Assembly (NCBI GenBank): GCA_005879255.1
Contig: VBKY01000180.1
Coordinates: 1-7,483 of the forward strand
From: Deltaproteobacteria bacterium
GTDB lineage: Bacteria; Desulfobacterota_B; Binatia; UBA9968
DNA: 7,483 bases
Reading direction: 5' to 3'
Part shown: positions 1 through 5,705 of the stretch, in pieces
Layout: each line of letters opens with the position of its first letter
How positions within the stretch are numbered: position 1 is the first letter of the stretch
Program-made: the position numbers and the translations under genes
Notes under the pieces: generated by a model
Databases searched by the model: none
Told to the model about the DNA's origin: nothing
The model's input: the letters and a program-made list of their open reading frames with translations, nothing else

Positions 1-113
1 AAGAATACCATACCTTCTTGATCATCTTACTTGCATCTATCTGCATCTTGATTGTCGCCTATTATTATCGCAACCAACTCTTTGATTGGCTCAAGCACCG
101 GCACAATCAATAG
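1..113 (+). CDS. C-terminal end of a membrane protein (partial)
   Basis: An open frame enters from the left edge (first full codon at base 3) and stops at the TAG at 111-113. The visible 36 residues start EYHTFLIILL, form one hydrophobic membrane segment of about 17-19 residues, and end in a short basic, aromatic tail (YYYRNQLFDWLKHRHNQ). The layout is that of a last transmembrane helix followed by a cytoplasmic tail, as in CorA-type transporters and many other integral membrane proteins. The fragment is too short to name a family. It is convergent with uppP. The 67 bases between the two stops show no clear hairpin plus T-run. Confidence 0.5.
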   Translation, partial: EYHTFLIILLASICILIVAYYYRNQLFDWLKHRHNQ

Positions 114-180
114 GATTATTCAGGCGTGACCACAGGAGAATCTGATTTTAACGAGCCCATTTTGCCGTTTTCAGTTGCTT

Positions 181-1005
181 TTAGAAGCTCAGACCCCGCG
201 TGAGATAATAGAAAACTGGGGCGACGATGATGCGGTACCAAGCGAATGGCGTAAGCTTGCCGTGCTCCAGGTACCTGACAAAGCCTTTCACAGCGATCAA
301 GGCGACGATAAAGGAAACGATAAACCCAATACCGAGCTGTAAAGAATCGTCGAAAACTAATTGATTCCTCATCTTTATGAGCTCATAACCGCTTGCCGCG
401 CATAACACCGGAACCGCAATCAAGAAAGAAAACTCCGCGGCGCTCTTTCGGTCCAAACCAAGCAGCATGCCGCCAACAATAGTCGCTGCCGCTCTTGAAG
501 TGCCGGGCCAAAGCGCGAGAACTTGAAATAGTCCGATACCGAAGGCTTGCGCGGGAGTGATCGTGTCGAGCGTGTTTGATTTTTGCCGTGATGCGAGCCG
601 CTCGACGATGAGGATCAGCACTCCCCCGATGAGCAGTGCTAGTGTCACGGCTTCAGGCGTAAATAACTTCTCTTTGATTGTGTGACGTGCCAAAAATCCA
701 ACCAATAGCGCGGGAAACGTAGCCAAGCCGATGCGCCATAGGCCAGACCAACCTGCTAACGTCGAGGCGGCGCTGGGGAATGCTCTAGGACCGTTCGGCA
801 TTAGTCCTTGGAAACGGCGCCAATAAAGAAATACCACTGAGAGAATCGCGCCCAGTTGAATCGCTACCTCAAAGCTCGAAGCCTTTTCACCAACGAAACC
901 AAGCAGATGACCGGCGATGATCAAGTGTCCGGTAGAGGAAATCGGTAAGAATTCCGTCAGACCTTCAACGATGCCCAGAACAAGCGCGATCCCCCAGCCA
1001 TTCAT
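181..1005 (-). CDS. uppP: Undecaprenyl-diphosphate phosphatase UppP (BacA family)
   Basis: This integral membrane enzyme removes a phosphate from undecaprenyl diphosphate, regenerating the undecaprenyl phosphate carrier for peptidoglycan and surface polysaccharide synthesis. The product is 274 residues, the usual length for the family. The first signature, VEGLTEFLPISSTGH, spans residues 13-27 and supplies the expected E14, E18, S24 and H27. The second, PGTSRAA at 167-173, contains S170 and R171, matching the arginine known to be essential in the E. coli enzyme. A FEVAIQLGAIL block at 45-55 is also typical. The rest is mostly hydrophobic helices. The ATG at 1003-1005 has a weak AAGG upstream and places the first motif at the normal distance from the N terminus. 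The gene lies 85 bases downstream of the glycosyltransferase on the same strand, so it may share its transcript. Confidence 0.96.
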   Translation of the reverse strand: MNGWGIALVLGIVEGLTEFLPISSTGHLIIAGHLLGFVGEKASSFEVAIQLGAILSVVFLYWRRFQGLMPNGPRAFPSAASTLAGWSGLWRIGLATFPALLVGFLARHTIKEKLFTPEAVTLALLIGGVLILIVERLASRQKSNTLDTITPAQAFGIGLFQVLALWPGTSRAAATIVGGMLLGLDRKSAAEFSFLIAVPVLCAASGYELIKMRNQLVFDDSLQLGIGFIVSFIVALIAVKGFVRYLEHGKLTPFAWYRIIVAPVFYYLTRGLSF

Positions 1006-1090
1006 GATGGTAGCCTTAATCGTTCCAGCTCAATTTGGCCGATCCTAGCGCTTTGCTGCGGCGCGGGCCGATCAAGGCTTTTTCTCGACT

Positions 1091-2785
1091 TCACGGCTTA
1101 GTCACCAGTACATATTCGTCGACAGCAGCCAACCTTCGCGGCTCCTCGCCGACATCTTTCGCCAAGCGCGACAAATTCTTTTCCTTCACGACAACCAAGA
1201 GCGGCTGTTTCATGGTTTGCCACTTTTCACGAAACTCATCGTAATCGAAAATCGCATCGCCCCAAGGAGTGATCAAATGTTTGCGTGCAGCGATCGTGTA
1301 GTAATTTCCTAAAAACGTGCGCTTCTTGTTACCATGGATGACCAGCCAAATCGGTCTCTCGGTGCGCAGATAGAACGACATTCCCGCCAGATGAGTCTCA
1401 TAAAAGACCAGTTGAGTTGACTCACGGATCTGTGGAGTGACTTTTTCCGCCACGGCTTTGGCAGAGCGATCGCTCGAGACCAGGATCACGACTTCCACGG
1501 CAAATCCTAGAAACAAGAACAGGGCGAGACCATGAACGATGTAGAGTTGCCGTTGGGTTACTAATCGACGCGAAGTCTTGCTCATGGCTAGATAAGCCAG
1601 CCCAAGCACCATGAATGCTCCATACACCCAAAGAGATTGAGACATAGCGCTAACACCGCTCCGAATTGGGTCTGGCAAAATCGTTGGGTGCATCGATCCA
1701 ACAACCAAGTGGAGTGCGATCAGGATTTGAGCAAACCAGATCAGCGACAACGCTGAGCGTGCTTTATCTGGGAGCTTCTGGTGCAGGCTCACGAGCGCCG
1801 CCGCTGTTAACATCGATAGTGCGGGAAAGATCGGCAAAATGTAATGGGGCAATTTGGATTTCGAAACAGAGAAGAAAAGAAACGGCAAGGCAACCCAAAG
1901 GATCAGAAAAAGCGTTTTGTCGTCCAGACTCTTCTTCCAATATTGTTTCGCCACAAAAGGAAGCACCAAAGTCCACGGGAAAAAACCGACCATGCCGACC
2001 AAAATAAAATAATACCAGGGTTCCGTGTGATGGAAACTTGGGTTCGTAAATCGGCCAAAGTGCTCGTCCCAAAAGTAATAACGTAGATAACCGGCATTTT
2101 GCGCGTTGGCCTGGAGATACCAAGGTAAGACAATCGCGAGAAATATGATCGCGCCGGGAACAAGATAAATTCTCCGTAGGTTCGACCACTGCTTGGTCAG
2201 CAGCAAATAAGAAAAGATAACCATTCCCGGTATGACGACTCCGACAAGACCTTTTATGAGCGTACCGGCGCCGAGAGCGACGTACATGGCCAGGCACCAC
2301 AACCGTCGTCTCCTCGCCTCGTCCGTGTGCACCGCCTCATAGAAAGCGCATAAAGCCAGCGTCACAAAAAAAGTAAGAAGCATGTCGAATATCACTATCC
2401 GGGCGAGGGTGAAAAACTCCGCGCAAGTGAGTAGAATCAGCGCGCTCCAGAGAGCCTCCCATCGCCCCCAGCGCACGTCAACGAAACGATAGACAGGAAT
2501 GAGACAAGCCAAAGCGGCCAACGCGGATGGCAAGCGCGCCGACCATTCGGACACGCCGAAAAGTTTGTACGAAAGAGCAATCAGCCAGTAAAAGGGAATC
2601 GGCTTATCGAGAACTGGATGAAAGTTTTCGTGCGGCGTGACCCAATCGTTTAGCACGAGAATTTCACGGGCCTTTTCGGAGTTTCTACCTTCGTCCGGGT
2701 CGAACAGAGCCGCACCACCCAATTGATACATCAAGACGCCAACCGCGGCGGTCCAAAATAGCCAAGGCAGCCACCGGTCTGCCAT
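1091..2785 (-). CDS. ArnT/PMT-like (GT39-type) membrane glycosyltransferase
   Basis: The product is probably a polytopic transferase that moves a sugar from a polyprenyl-phosphate donor onto an acceptor on the outer face of the inner membrane. From the ATG at 2783-2785 it has 564 residues, close to ArnT-like enzymes. A first membrane helix (about 5-27) is followed by the family's periplasmic acidic motif FDPDEGRNSEKAREIL (28-43), in which D31/E32 correspond to the catalytic DE pair. A DKPIPFYWL motif follows at 60-68, and W81-SARLPSALAAL-92 is also typical. Many helices run to about residue 435, then a soluble C-terminal domain of about 125 residues follows. The frame stays open to a TTG at 2923, but that 46-residue extension is basic and unlike the family N terminus. 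No strong ribosome site precedes 2785, so the start is only moderately sure. The acceptor cannot be read from sequence. The pairing with downstream uppP suggests undecaprenyl-linked chemistry. Confidence 0.88.
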   Translation of the reverse strand: MADRWLPWLFWTAAVGVLMYQLGGAALFDPDEGRNSEKAREILVLNDWVTPHENFHPVLDKPIPFYWLIALSYKLFGVSEWSARLPSALAALACLIPVYRFVDVRWGRWEALWSALILLTCAEFFTLARIVIFDMLLTFFVTLALCAFYEAVHTDEARRRRLWCLAMYVALGAGTLIKGLVGVVIPGMVIFSYLLLTKQWSNLRRIYLVPGAIIFLAIVLPWYLQANAQNAGYLRYYFWDEHFGRFTNPSFHHTEPWYYFILVGMVGFFPWTLVLPFVAKQYWKKSLDDKTLFLILWVALPFLFFSVSKSKLPHYILPIFPALSMLTAAALVSLHQKLPDKARSALSLIWFAQILIALHLVVGSMHPTILPDPIRSGVSAMSQSLWVYGAFMVLGLAYLAMSKTSRRLVTQRQLYIVHGLALFLFLGFAVEVVILVSSDRSAKAVAEKVTPQIRESTQLVFYETHLAGMSFYLRTERPIWLVIHGNKKRTFLGNYYTIAARKHLITPWGDAIFDYDEFREKWQTMKQPLLVVVKEKNLSRLAKDVGEEPRRLAAVDEYVLVTKP

Positions 2786-2862
2786 CCGGAACGCGGCAGT
2801 GGCCCTATCGGCGTTTTGTTGATTTAATTTCGCGCTATTGATTATCACTGAATAGCTCGCGA

Positions 2863-2879
2863 TGAACCTCAATCGTTCA
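2863..2879. promoter_or_regulatory. Operator-like perfect dyad TGAAC-N7-GTTCA
   Basis: Five bases repeat in inverted orientation around a seven-base centre. The site lies about 80 bases upstream of the chosen glycosyltransferase start and about 190 bases upstream of tatA. That is a suitable place for a dimeric regulator, but a 10-base match of this kind can arise by chance. The spacing differs from the Bacillus-type LexA box (CGAAC-N4-GTTCG), so no regulator is proposed. Confidence 0.2.
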
Positions 2880-2901
2880 CGTTTACCTGACAGCCACCGA
2901 T

Positions 2902-2930
2902 TTGCAACCCGTGAGGCAATCAATTGAAAT
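2902..2930 (+). promoter_or_regulatory. Weak candidate sigma70 promoter in the tatA leader
   Basis: TTGCAA (2902-2907) and TGAAAT (2925-2930) are 17 bases apart, each matching four of six consensus positions. If used, transcription would start near 2937 and the nested dyad at 2952-2994 would lie in the tatA leader. The candidate at 3014-3042 is closer to the gene and has a better -35. Confidence 0.17.
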
Positions 2931-2951
2931 GGCTCGCCATCGTTCGTTTCC

Positions 2952-2994
2952 GGCGTGGGCCGCGCTCTAATTGCGCAGCGCCCGGGACGACGCC
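2952..2994 (+). other. Nested GC-rich inverted repeat
   Basis: An outer stem GGCGT (2952-2956) pairs with ACGCC (2990-2994). An inner stem GCGCT (2962-2966) pairs with AGCGC (2977-2981) around a ten-base loop. Two further G-C pairs can form next to the inner stem if two cytosines bulge out. No T-run follows, so it is not a standard intrinsic terminator. It could be leader structure or chance in GC-rich DNA. Confidence 0.3.
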
Positions 2995-3013
2995 AGCTGA
3001 GGAATTTCCTACA

Positions 3014-3042
3014 TTGACTTCGCCGAGTCCGCGGCGTAGCGT
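3014..3042 (+). promoter_or_regulatory. tatA: Candidate sigma70 promoter for tatA
   Basis: TTGACT (3014-3019) matches five of six -35 positions. It is followed 17 bases later by TAGCGT (3037-3042), which keeps the three best-conserved -10 positions (T1, A2, T6). Transcription would start near 3049, just upstream of the GGGAGG ribosome site and 19 bases before the ATG. The hairpin CGCCG-N6-CGGCG (3021-3036) fills the spacer. The call rests on pattern matching only. Confidence 0.3.
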
Positions 3043-3056
3043 GATTCGTGCTCAGC

Positions 3057-3062
3057 GGGAGG
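3057..3062 (+). promoter_or_regulatory. tatA: Shine-Dalgarno site GGGAGG deciding the tatA start
   Basis: GGGAGG lies five bases before the ATG at 3068-3070. It is one of the best ribosome sites in the window and selects this ATG over the longer open frame that begins at the TTG at 2924. Confidence 0.7.
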
Positions 3063-3067
3063 TATTT

Positions 3068-3271
3068 ATGTTTGGCAGTCTTGGCGCCCCGGAGCTTCTG
3101 GTTATTTTTCTCGTTGCCTTGATCGTCTTCGGTCCGAGCAAACTTCCCGAACTCGGCAAGTCGCTTGGCGAAGCCATCAGGGGATTTAAAAAGTCCGTTG
3201 CCGACAGCGAGAAGACTCCTCTCGATGATTCTGCTTCACAGAGTAAACCAACAGACAACAAAGTGCGGTAA
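3068..3271 (+). CDS. tatA: Twin-arginine translocase subunit TatA
   Basis: TatA forms the protein-conducting element of the Tat pathway, which exports folded proteins across the cytoplasmic membrane. The 67-residue product has the expected layout: short N terminus with PEL (8-10), one membrane helix to about residue 20, the FGP hinge (21-23), an amphipathic helix with KLPELGKSLGEAIRGFKKS (25-43), and a polar acidic tail. G22 and F40 match conserved positions of the family. The acidic E9 in the helix entry is common in non-enteric TatA/TatE-type proteins. No tatB or tatC is seen in the window, so the partners must lie elsewhere. The next gene starts 36 bases downstream on the same strand. Its signal sequence lacks a twin-arginine motif, so that product is probably not a Tat substrate. 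Confidence 0.93.
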   Translation: MFGSLGAPELLVIFLVALIVFGPSKLPELGKSLGEAIRGFKKSVADSEKTPLDDSASQSKPTDNKVR

Positions 3272-3307
3272 GCTGGCCGCAGCGCACATTCAGCGAGTCT
3301 TGAAACG

Positions 3308-4543
3308 ATGACACGGTATCTCAGCATCGGCTTGAGCCTGTTGTTAGCTTTGCTTTCCGACGTGAAATCGGTTCCATCGGCACACGCGCAACAGCCGGTC
3401 GCAAGTTTCTATTATGACGAGCGCGGCAATGTGACCCGTCAAGAGCAAGATACCAACAATGACGGCAAGATGGACCGTTGGATCTATTATAATCGGCAAG
3501 GTCAGATCGAACGGGTCGAGCAGGATATCAATTTCGATGGCAAAGCCGATGTCATCGTCTACTACGAGTCGGGAAAACCGACGCGGCAGGAGATCGCGAG
3601 CAAGAACGACGGTCAGATCGATACTTGGCTCTATCTAAACGCCAGAGGTGAAATCGAACGCAAAGGCCAAGATACCGAGCACTCCGGAAAACCGACCCTT
3701 TGGGTTTACTATGAAAATGGCCAACCCTTGCGTAGCGAGGAGAACGCCAAAGCGTCGGGTGCGGCGACTCGAAAGGTTTATTACAAAGACGGTAAGATCA
3801 GCCGCGTGGAAGAAGATACCAAGGGCGATGGCAAGATCGATAGTTTTTCCTATTTCGAAAATGGCCAGCTGGTAAGAAAAGAGTTGGACCGAAAGCACGT
3901 CGGCAAGATTGATCTCTGGGGCTATTATCAAGCCGGCCGGTTAGTCAAACAGGAGGAAGATTTGCACGGCAACGGCAAAGTCGGCCGAGTCGTCTATTTT
4001 CAAGGCGACGAAGTCATACGCCGCGATGAAGACACCGCCCGGCACGGTCGCTTGGATATGATTGAGATCTTTTCCCAAGGCCGGCTCACGAAACGTCTGC
4101 GCGACGTCAAAGGAACCGGCAAGTGGGACACCGTCTTTTATTTTCAGGATAATCAACTCGTGCGCGAAGAGCGCGATACCAATGGTGATGGAATTTTCGA
4201 CTTGAGAATCCTCTACGAAAATGGTCAGATCGCCGCCCAGGAGGCCGATACAAATGGTGACCGCCGAGTTGACGTTTGGGTGAGTTTTCACAACGGTGAG
4301 CAAGTCGAACAGCTCGAGGATCAAAACTATCAGGGGAAAATCACTGCCCGGTATATTTTTAAAGGAGGCCAGGTGGTCAGTCAGGAACAACTGCCCAATG
4401 CCGACCCACCGCGGGCATCCACGCCCTTCGCACGGGTTGAAGAGGAACTCCAAAGCGTGACAAGTTATGTACCATCGATCACCAACGACAGAAGGACGGC
4501 AAGTACGCTACCAGGGATGGAGTCTGGGGCGGAAATAAAGTAA
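3308..4543 (+). CDS. Exported tandem-repeat protein, MORN-like units with calcium-loop-like motifs
   Basis: I do not recognise a named gene. The 411-residue product begins with a Sec-type signal peptide: hydrophobic core about 5-16 and likely cleavage after AHA at 25-27. From residue 35 to about 363 it is almost entirely repeats, with aromatic pairs at 35, 60, 85, 109, 134, 158, 182, 206, 230, 254, 278, 302, 326 and 350, giving a period of 24 (a few 25). The consensus is roughly YYENGQLVRxEEDTNGDGKIDxWx. The first half resembles MORN_2/YwqK-type repeats (COG2849) and the second half resembles the DxNxDGxxD loop of dockerin/EF-hand sites. Full loops are at 48-56, 73-81, 170-178 and 290-298, with a near match at 314-322. 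The tail (364-411) is polar and unrepeated. No catalytic motif or membrane anchor is seen. It lies 36 bases after tatA and 24 before a paralogous lipoprotein gene. The start has only a weak ribosome site. A structural or binding role in the periplasm or at the surface is inferred. Confidence 0.85.
   Translation: MTRYLSIGLSLLLALLSDVKSVPSAHAQQPVASFYYDERGNVTRQEQDTNNDGKMDRWIYYNRQGQIERVEQDINFDGKADVIVYYESGKPTRQEIASKNDGQIDTWLYLNARGEIERKGQDTEHSGKPTLWVYYENGQPLRSEENAKASGAATRKVYYKDGKISRVEEDTKGDGKIDSFSYFENGQLVRKELDRKHVGKIDLWGYYQAGRLVKQEEDLHGNGKVGRVVYFQGDEVIRRDEDTARHGRLDMIEIFSQGRLTKRLRDVKGTGKWDTVFYFQDNQLVREERDTNGDGIFDLRILYENGQIAAQEADTNGDRRVDVWVSFHNGEQVEQLEDQNYQGKITARYIFKGGQVVSQEQLPNADPPRASTPFARVEEELQSVTSYVPSITNDRRTASTLPGMESGAEIK
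3410..4396 (+). repeat. Array of 13 full plus one partial 72-75-base coding repeats
   Basis: The units encode 24-25 residues each, with aromatic-aromatic at the start, Gly near position 5, Arg near 9, acidic residues at 11 and 13, and a Gly/Lys/Asp cluster at 18-21. DNA copies have diverged strongly, so the array is old and held by protein-level selection rather than recent slippage. It ends in a QEQLP motif that is also found at the end of the array in the next gene. Confidence 0.85.
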
Positions 4544-4567
4544 CATCTCAACCCTTAGGTAAAGGCC

Positions 4568-5704
4568 ATGAATGGGCGATGCGGTTTCTTCTTCCTCGGG
4601 CTACTGCTCGGGATTTACGCGTGCAACGCAGTGCCGGTACAATATCCGCCAGGCTCCGCTCAGCAGTATCCCAATCCCAACGCGAGTGCTCCAACGGCGC
4701 CGCAAGCGCCTCAGATTAGCGGCTCCCAACGTTGGCAACACGCCTGGAACAAGGCGATGGAAGGCGTGGTTATGGGTGGGTCGATCGGCGGACCTTACGG
4801 CGCTGGTGGCGGCTTAGTCATTGGATTAATCGCCGGCTTGATTACCGCCGATTCACATTACGGTGAGCTCAATCGACAGATTCATTCGGAACAGCAGAAG
4901 GATCAGCAACTCGAAGCCGCCATCGAACAAGAATTGGCGAGACAGCGAGATCTAGAAAATCAAATCGCTAGCGCGACCGCCACGTCTACCACGACGCAAC
5001 CCCAGGTCCAACCAGCCGTCAGCGCTAAGCCGACTGAACGAGCATTGCCTGGTGGCATACCTCAACCGACCAAACCGCCGGAAAACGTGACTCTGTCATC
5101 TCTGGGTAAGTCAGCACCACCGCCGTCCCCTCCCAGTCCCTTCAAGAACGTCGAAGTGAAGGACATAAACGGCGACGGCGTACCGGACCTCTGGATCTAT
5201 TACAACCCGCTGAAGCCGGGTGAAATCATGCGCCAGGAAGAATCGACGAAGGGCGACGGCCGAGTCGACACGTGGAGCTATTTCAAAGATGGCCGGCTGA
5301 TACGCCGCGACGTTGATTCGAAAGGAGCTGGCCGGCCGGATACAATCTTCTACTACGATAACGACACGATCGTGCGTGAGGAGCGCGATGAATTCGGCCA
5401 AGGACAAATGACCTATCGCGCGAACTATCAAAATGGCCGGCTTGCGAGAGTTGAAAAAGATACCAGAAATAATGGACGGCCGGATCTGTGGATCTATTAT
5501 GATGCCACGAGAGACGGCGAAATCGTCATGAAAGAGGAACGCGACCTTAACGGTGATGGCATCATCGATTTATGGTCCTATTACGACAACGGCCGTCTGA
5601 CGCGGCGCGATGTCAGCGCCGCCGGCCTGGAAATACTCTCCAAACAAGAACAGCTCCCTGCTCCATCCGCCGAAATCATTCGAACGTCAAATCCGGGCAG
5701 CTGA
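4568..5704 (+). CDS. Predicted lipoprotein: glycine zipper, coiled coil and C-terminal calcium-loop-like repeats
   Basis: I do not recognise a named gene. The 378-residue product starts with a short hydrophobic signal ending IYAC, so C19 is a likely lipidation site (the Tyr at -2 makes the lipobox slightly unusual). A Pro/Ala/Gln-rich spacer follows. Then comes an exact glycine zipper with G66, 70, 74, 78, 82, 86 and 90, a Glu/Gln-rich probable coiled coil (about 98-134), and a Pro/Thr-rich linker (136-192). From 199 come six repeats like those of the preceding gene, with aromatic pairs at 211, 238, 262, 286, 310 and 338. DINGDGVPD (199-207) and DLNGDGIID (326-334) are full DxNxDGxxD loops. 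The first and fifth units carry a 3-4 residue insert (YNPLKPGE, YDATRDGE). The domain order suggests a membrane-anchored protein with an exposed repeat domain. A glycine zipper also occurs in SlyB-like outer-membrane lipoproteins. The ATG at 4568 has AGG eight bases upstream. The gene sits in one run with the TonB-like gene, whose ATG starts one base after this stop. Confidence 0.85.
   Translation: MNGRCGFFFLGLLLGIYACNAVPVQYPPGSAQQYPNPNASAPTAPQAPQISGSQRWQHAWNKAMEGVVMGGSIGGPYGAGGGLVIGLIAGLITADSHYGELNRQIHSEQQKDQQLEAAIEQELARQRDLENQIASATATSTTTQPQVQPAVSAKPTERALPGGIPQPTKPPENVTLSSLGKSAPPPSPPSPFKNVEVKDINGDGVPDLWIYYNPLKPGEIMRQEESTKGDGRVDTWSYFKDGRLIRRDVDSKGAGRPDTIFYYDNDTIVREERDEFGQGQMTYRANYQNGRLARVEKDTRNNGRPDLWIYYDATRDGEIVMKEERDLNGDGIIDLWSYYDNGRLTRRDVSAAGLEILSKQEQLPAPSAEIIRTSNPGS
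4763..4837 (+). other. Glycine-zipper segment of the lipoprotein (residues 66-90)
   Basis: Seven glycines fall at exact four-residue spacing (66, 70, 74, 78, 82, 86, 90), with hydrophobic residues between them and no charge after E65. Such GxxxG runs pack helices tightly in membranes or drive oligomer formation. The segment is long enough to span or insert in a membrane. Confidence 0.7.
5162..5617 (+). repeat. Six-unit repeat array homologous to the upstream gene's array
   Basis: Units are 24-28 residues long and carry the same DxNxDGxxD-LWxYYxNGRLxRRD pattern as the upstream gene. The two genes are therefore paralogous in this domain. The array is soon followed by QEQLP (5645-5659), matching the end of the upstream array. 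Confidence 0.8.
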
Positions 5705-5705
5705 A

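Larger units (their letters stand above)
2786..3067. other. Divergent intergenic region between glycosyltransferase and tatA
   Basis: This 282-base stretch separates the two divergent transcription units and should hold promoters for both. Open frames exist across it in both directions but begin at TTG codons and give low-complexity basic peptides, so I read it as non-coding. It holds a TGAAC-N7-GTTCA dyad (2863-2879), an ATGGC-TC-GCCAT dyad (2929-2940), a nested GC-rich dyad (2952-2994) and a small CGCCG/CGGCG hairpin (3021-3036). I found no tRNA fold or known riboswitch signature. Confidence 0.6.

Noticed and set aside
114..180. Bidirectional terminator between the convergent genes
   Set aside because: The stretch is T-rich in places, but I could not find a stable stem followed by a T-run.
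1037..1073. GGCCGATC repeated at 1037-1044 and 1066-1073 in the gap between the glycosyltransferase and uppP
   Set aside because: It is a direct repeat of only eight bases with no further structure; chance is likely.
2841..2872. Minus-strand promoter with GATAAT -10 and TTGAGG -35
   Set aside because: The -10 matches five of six positions, but the spacer would be 20 bases and no better -35 exists at 16-18, so it is not reported as a feature.
2786..2923. 46-codon N-terminal extension of the glycosyltransferase starting at a TTG
   Set aside because: The extension has no family resemblance, and the ATG at 2785 places the first membrane helix and DE motif at the usual distance. A GTG at 2848 remains a weaker alternative.
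2924..3067. 48-codon N-terminal extension of TatA starting at a TTG
   Set aside because: TatA normally starts right before its membrane helix; the ATG at 3068 has a strong GGGAGG site, and the extension is basic and low in complexity.
3941..4453. 170-codon open frame on the minus strand inside the repeat gene
   Set aside because: It lies opposite a clearly coding repeat array, and its own apparent periodicity is just the mirror of that array.
5610..5705. Earlier ATG for the TonB-like gene, overlapping the lipoprotein gene
   Set aside because: It would add 32 residues unlike a TonB N terminus and overlap the lipoprotein gene by 95 bases; the ATG at 5706 fits the domain layout.
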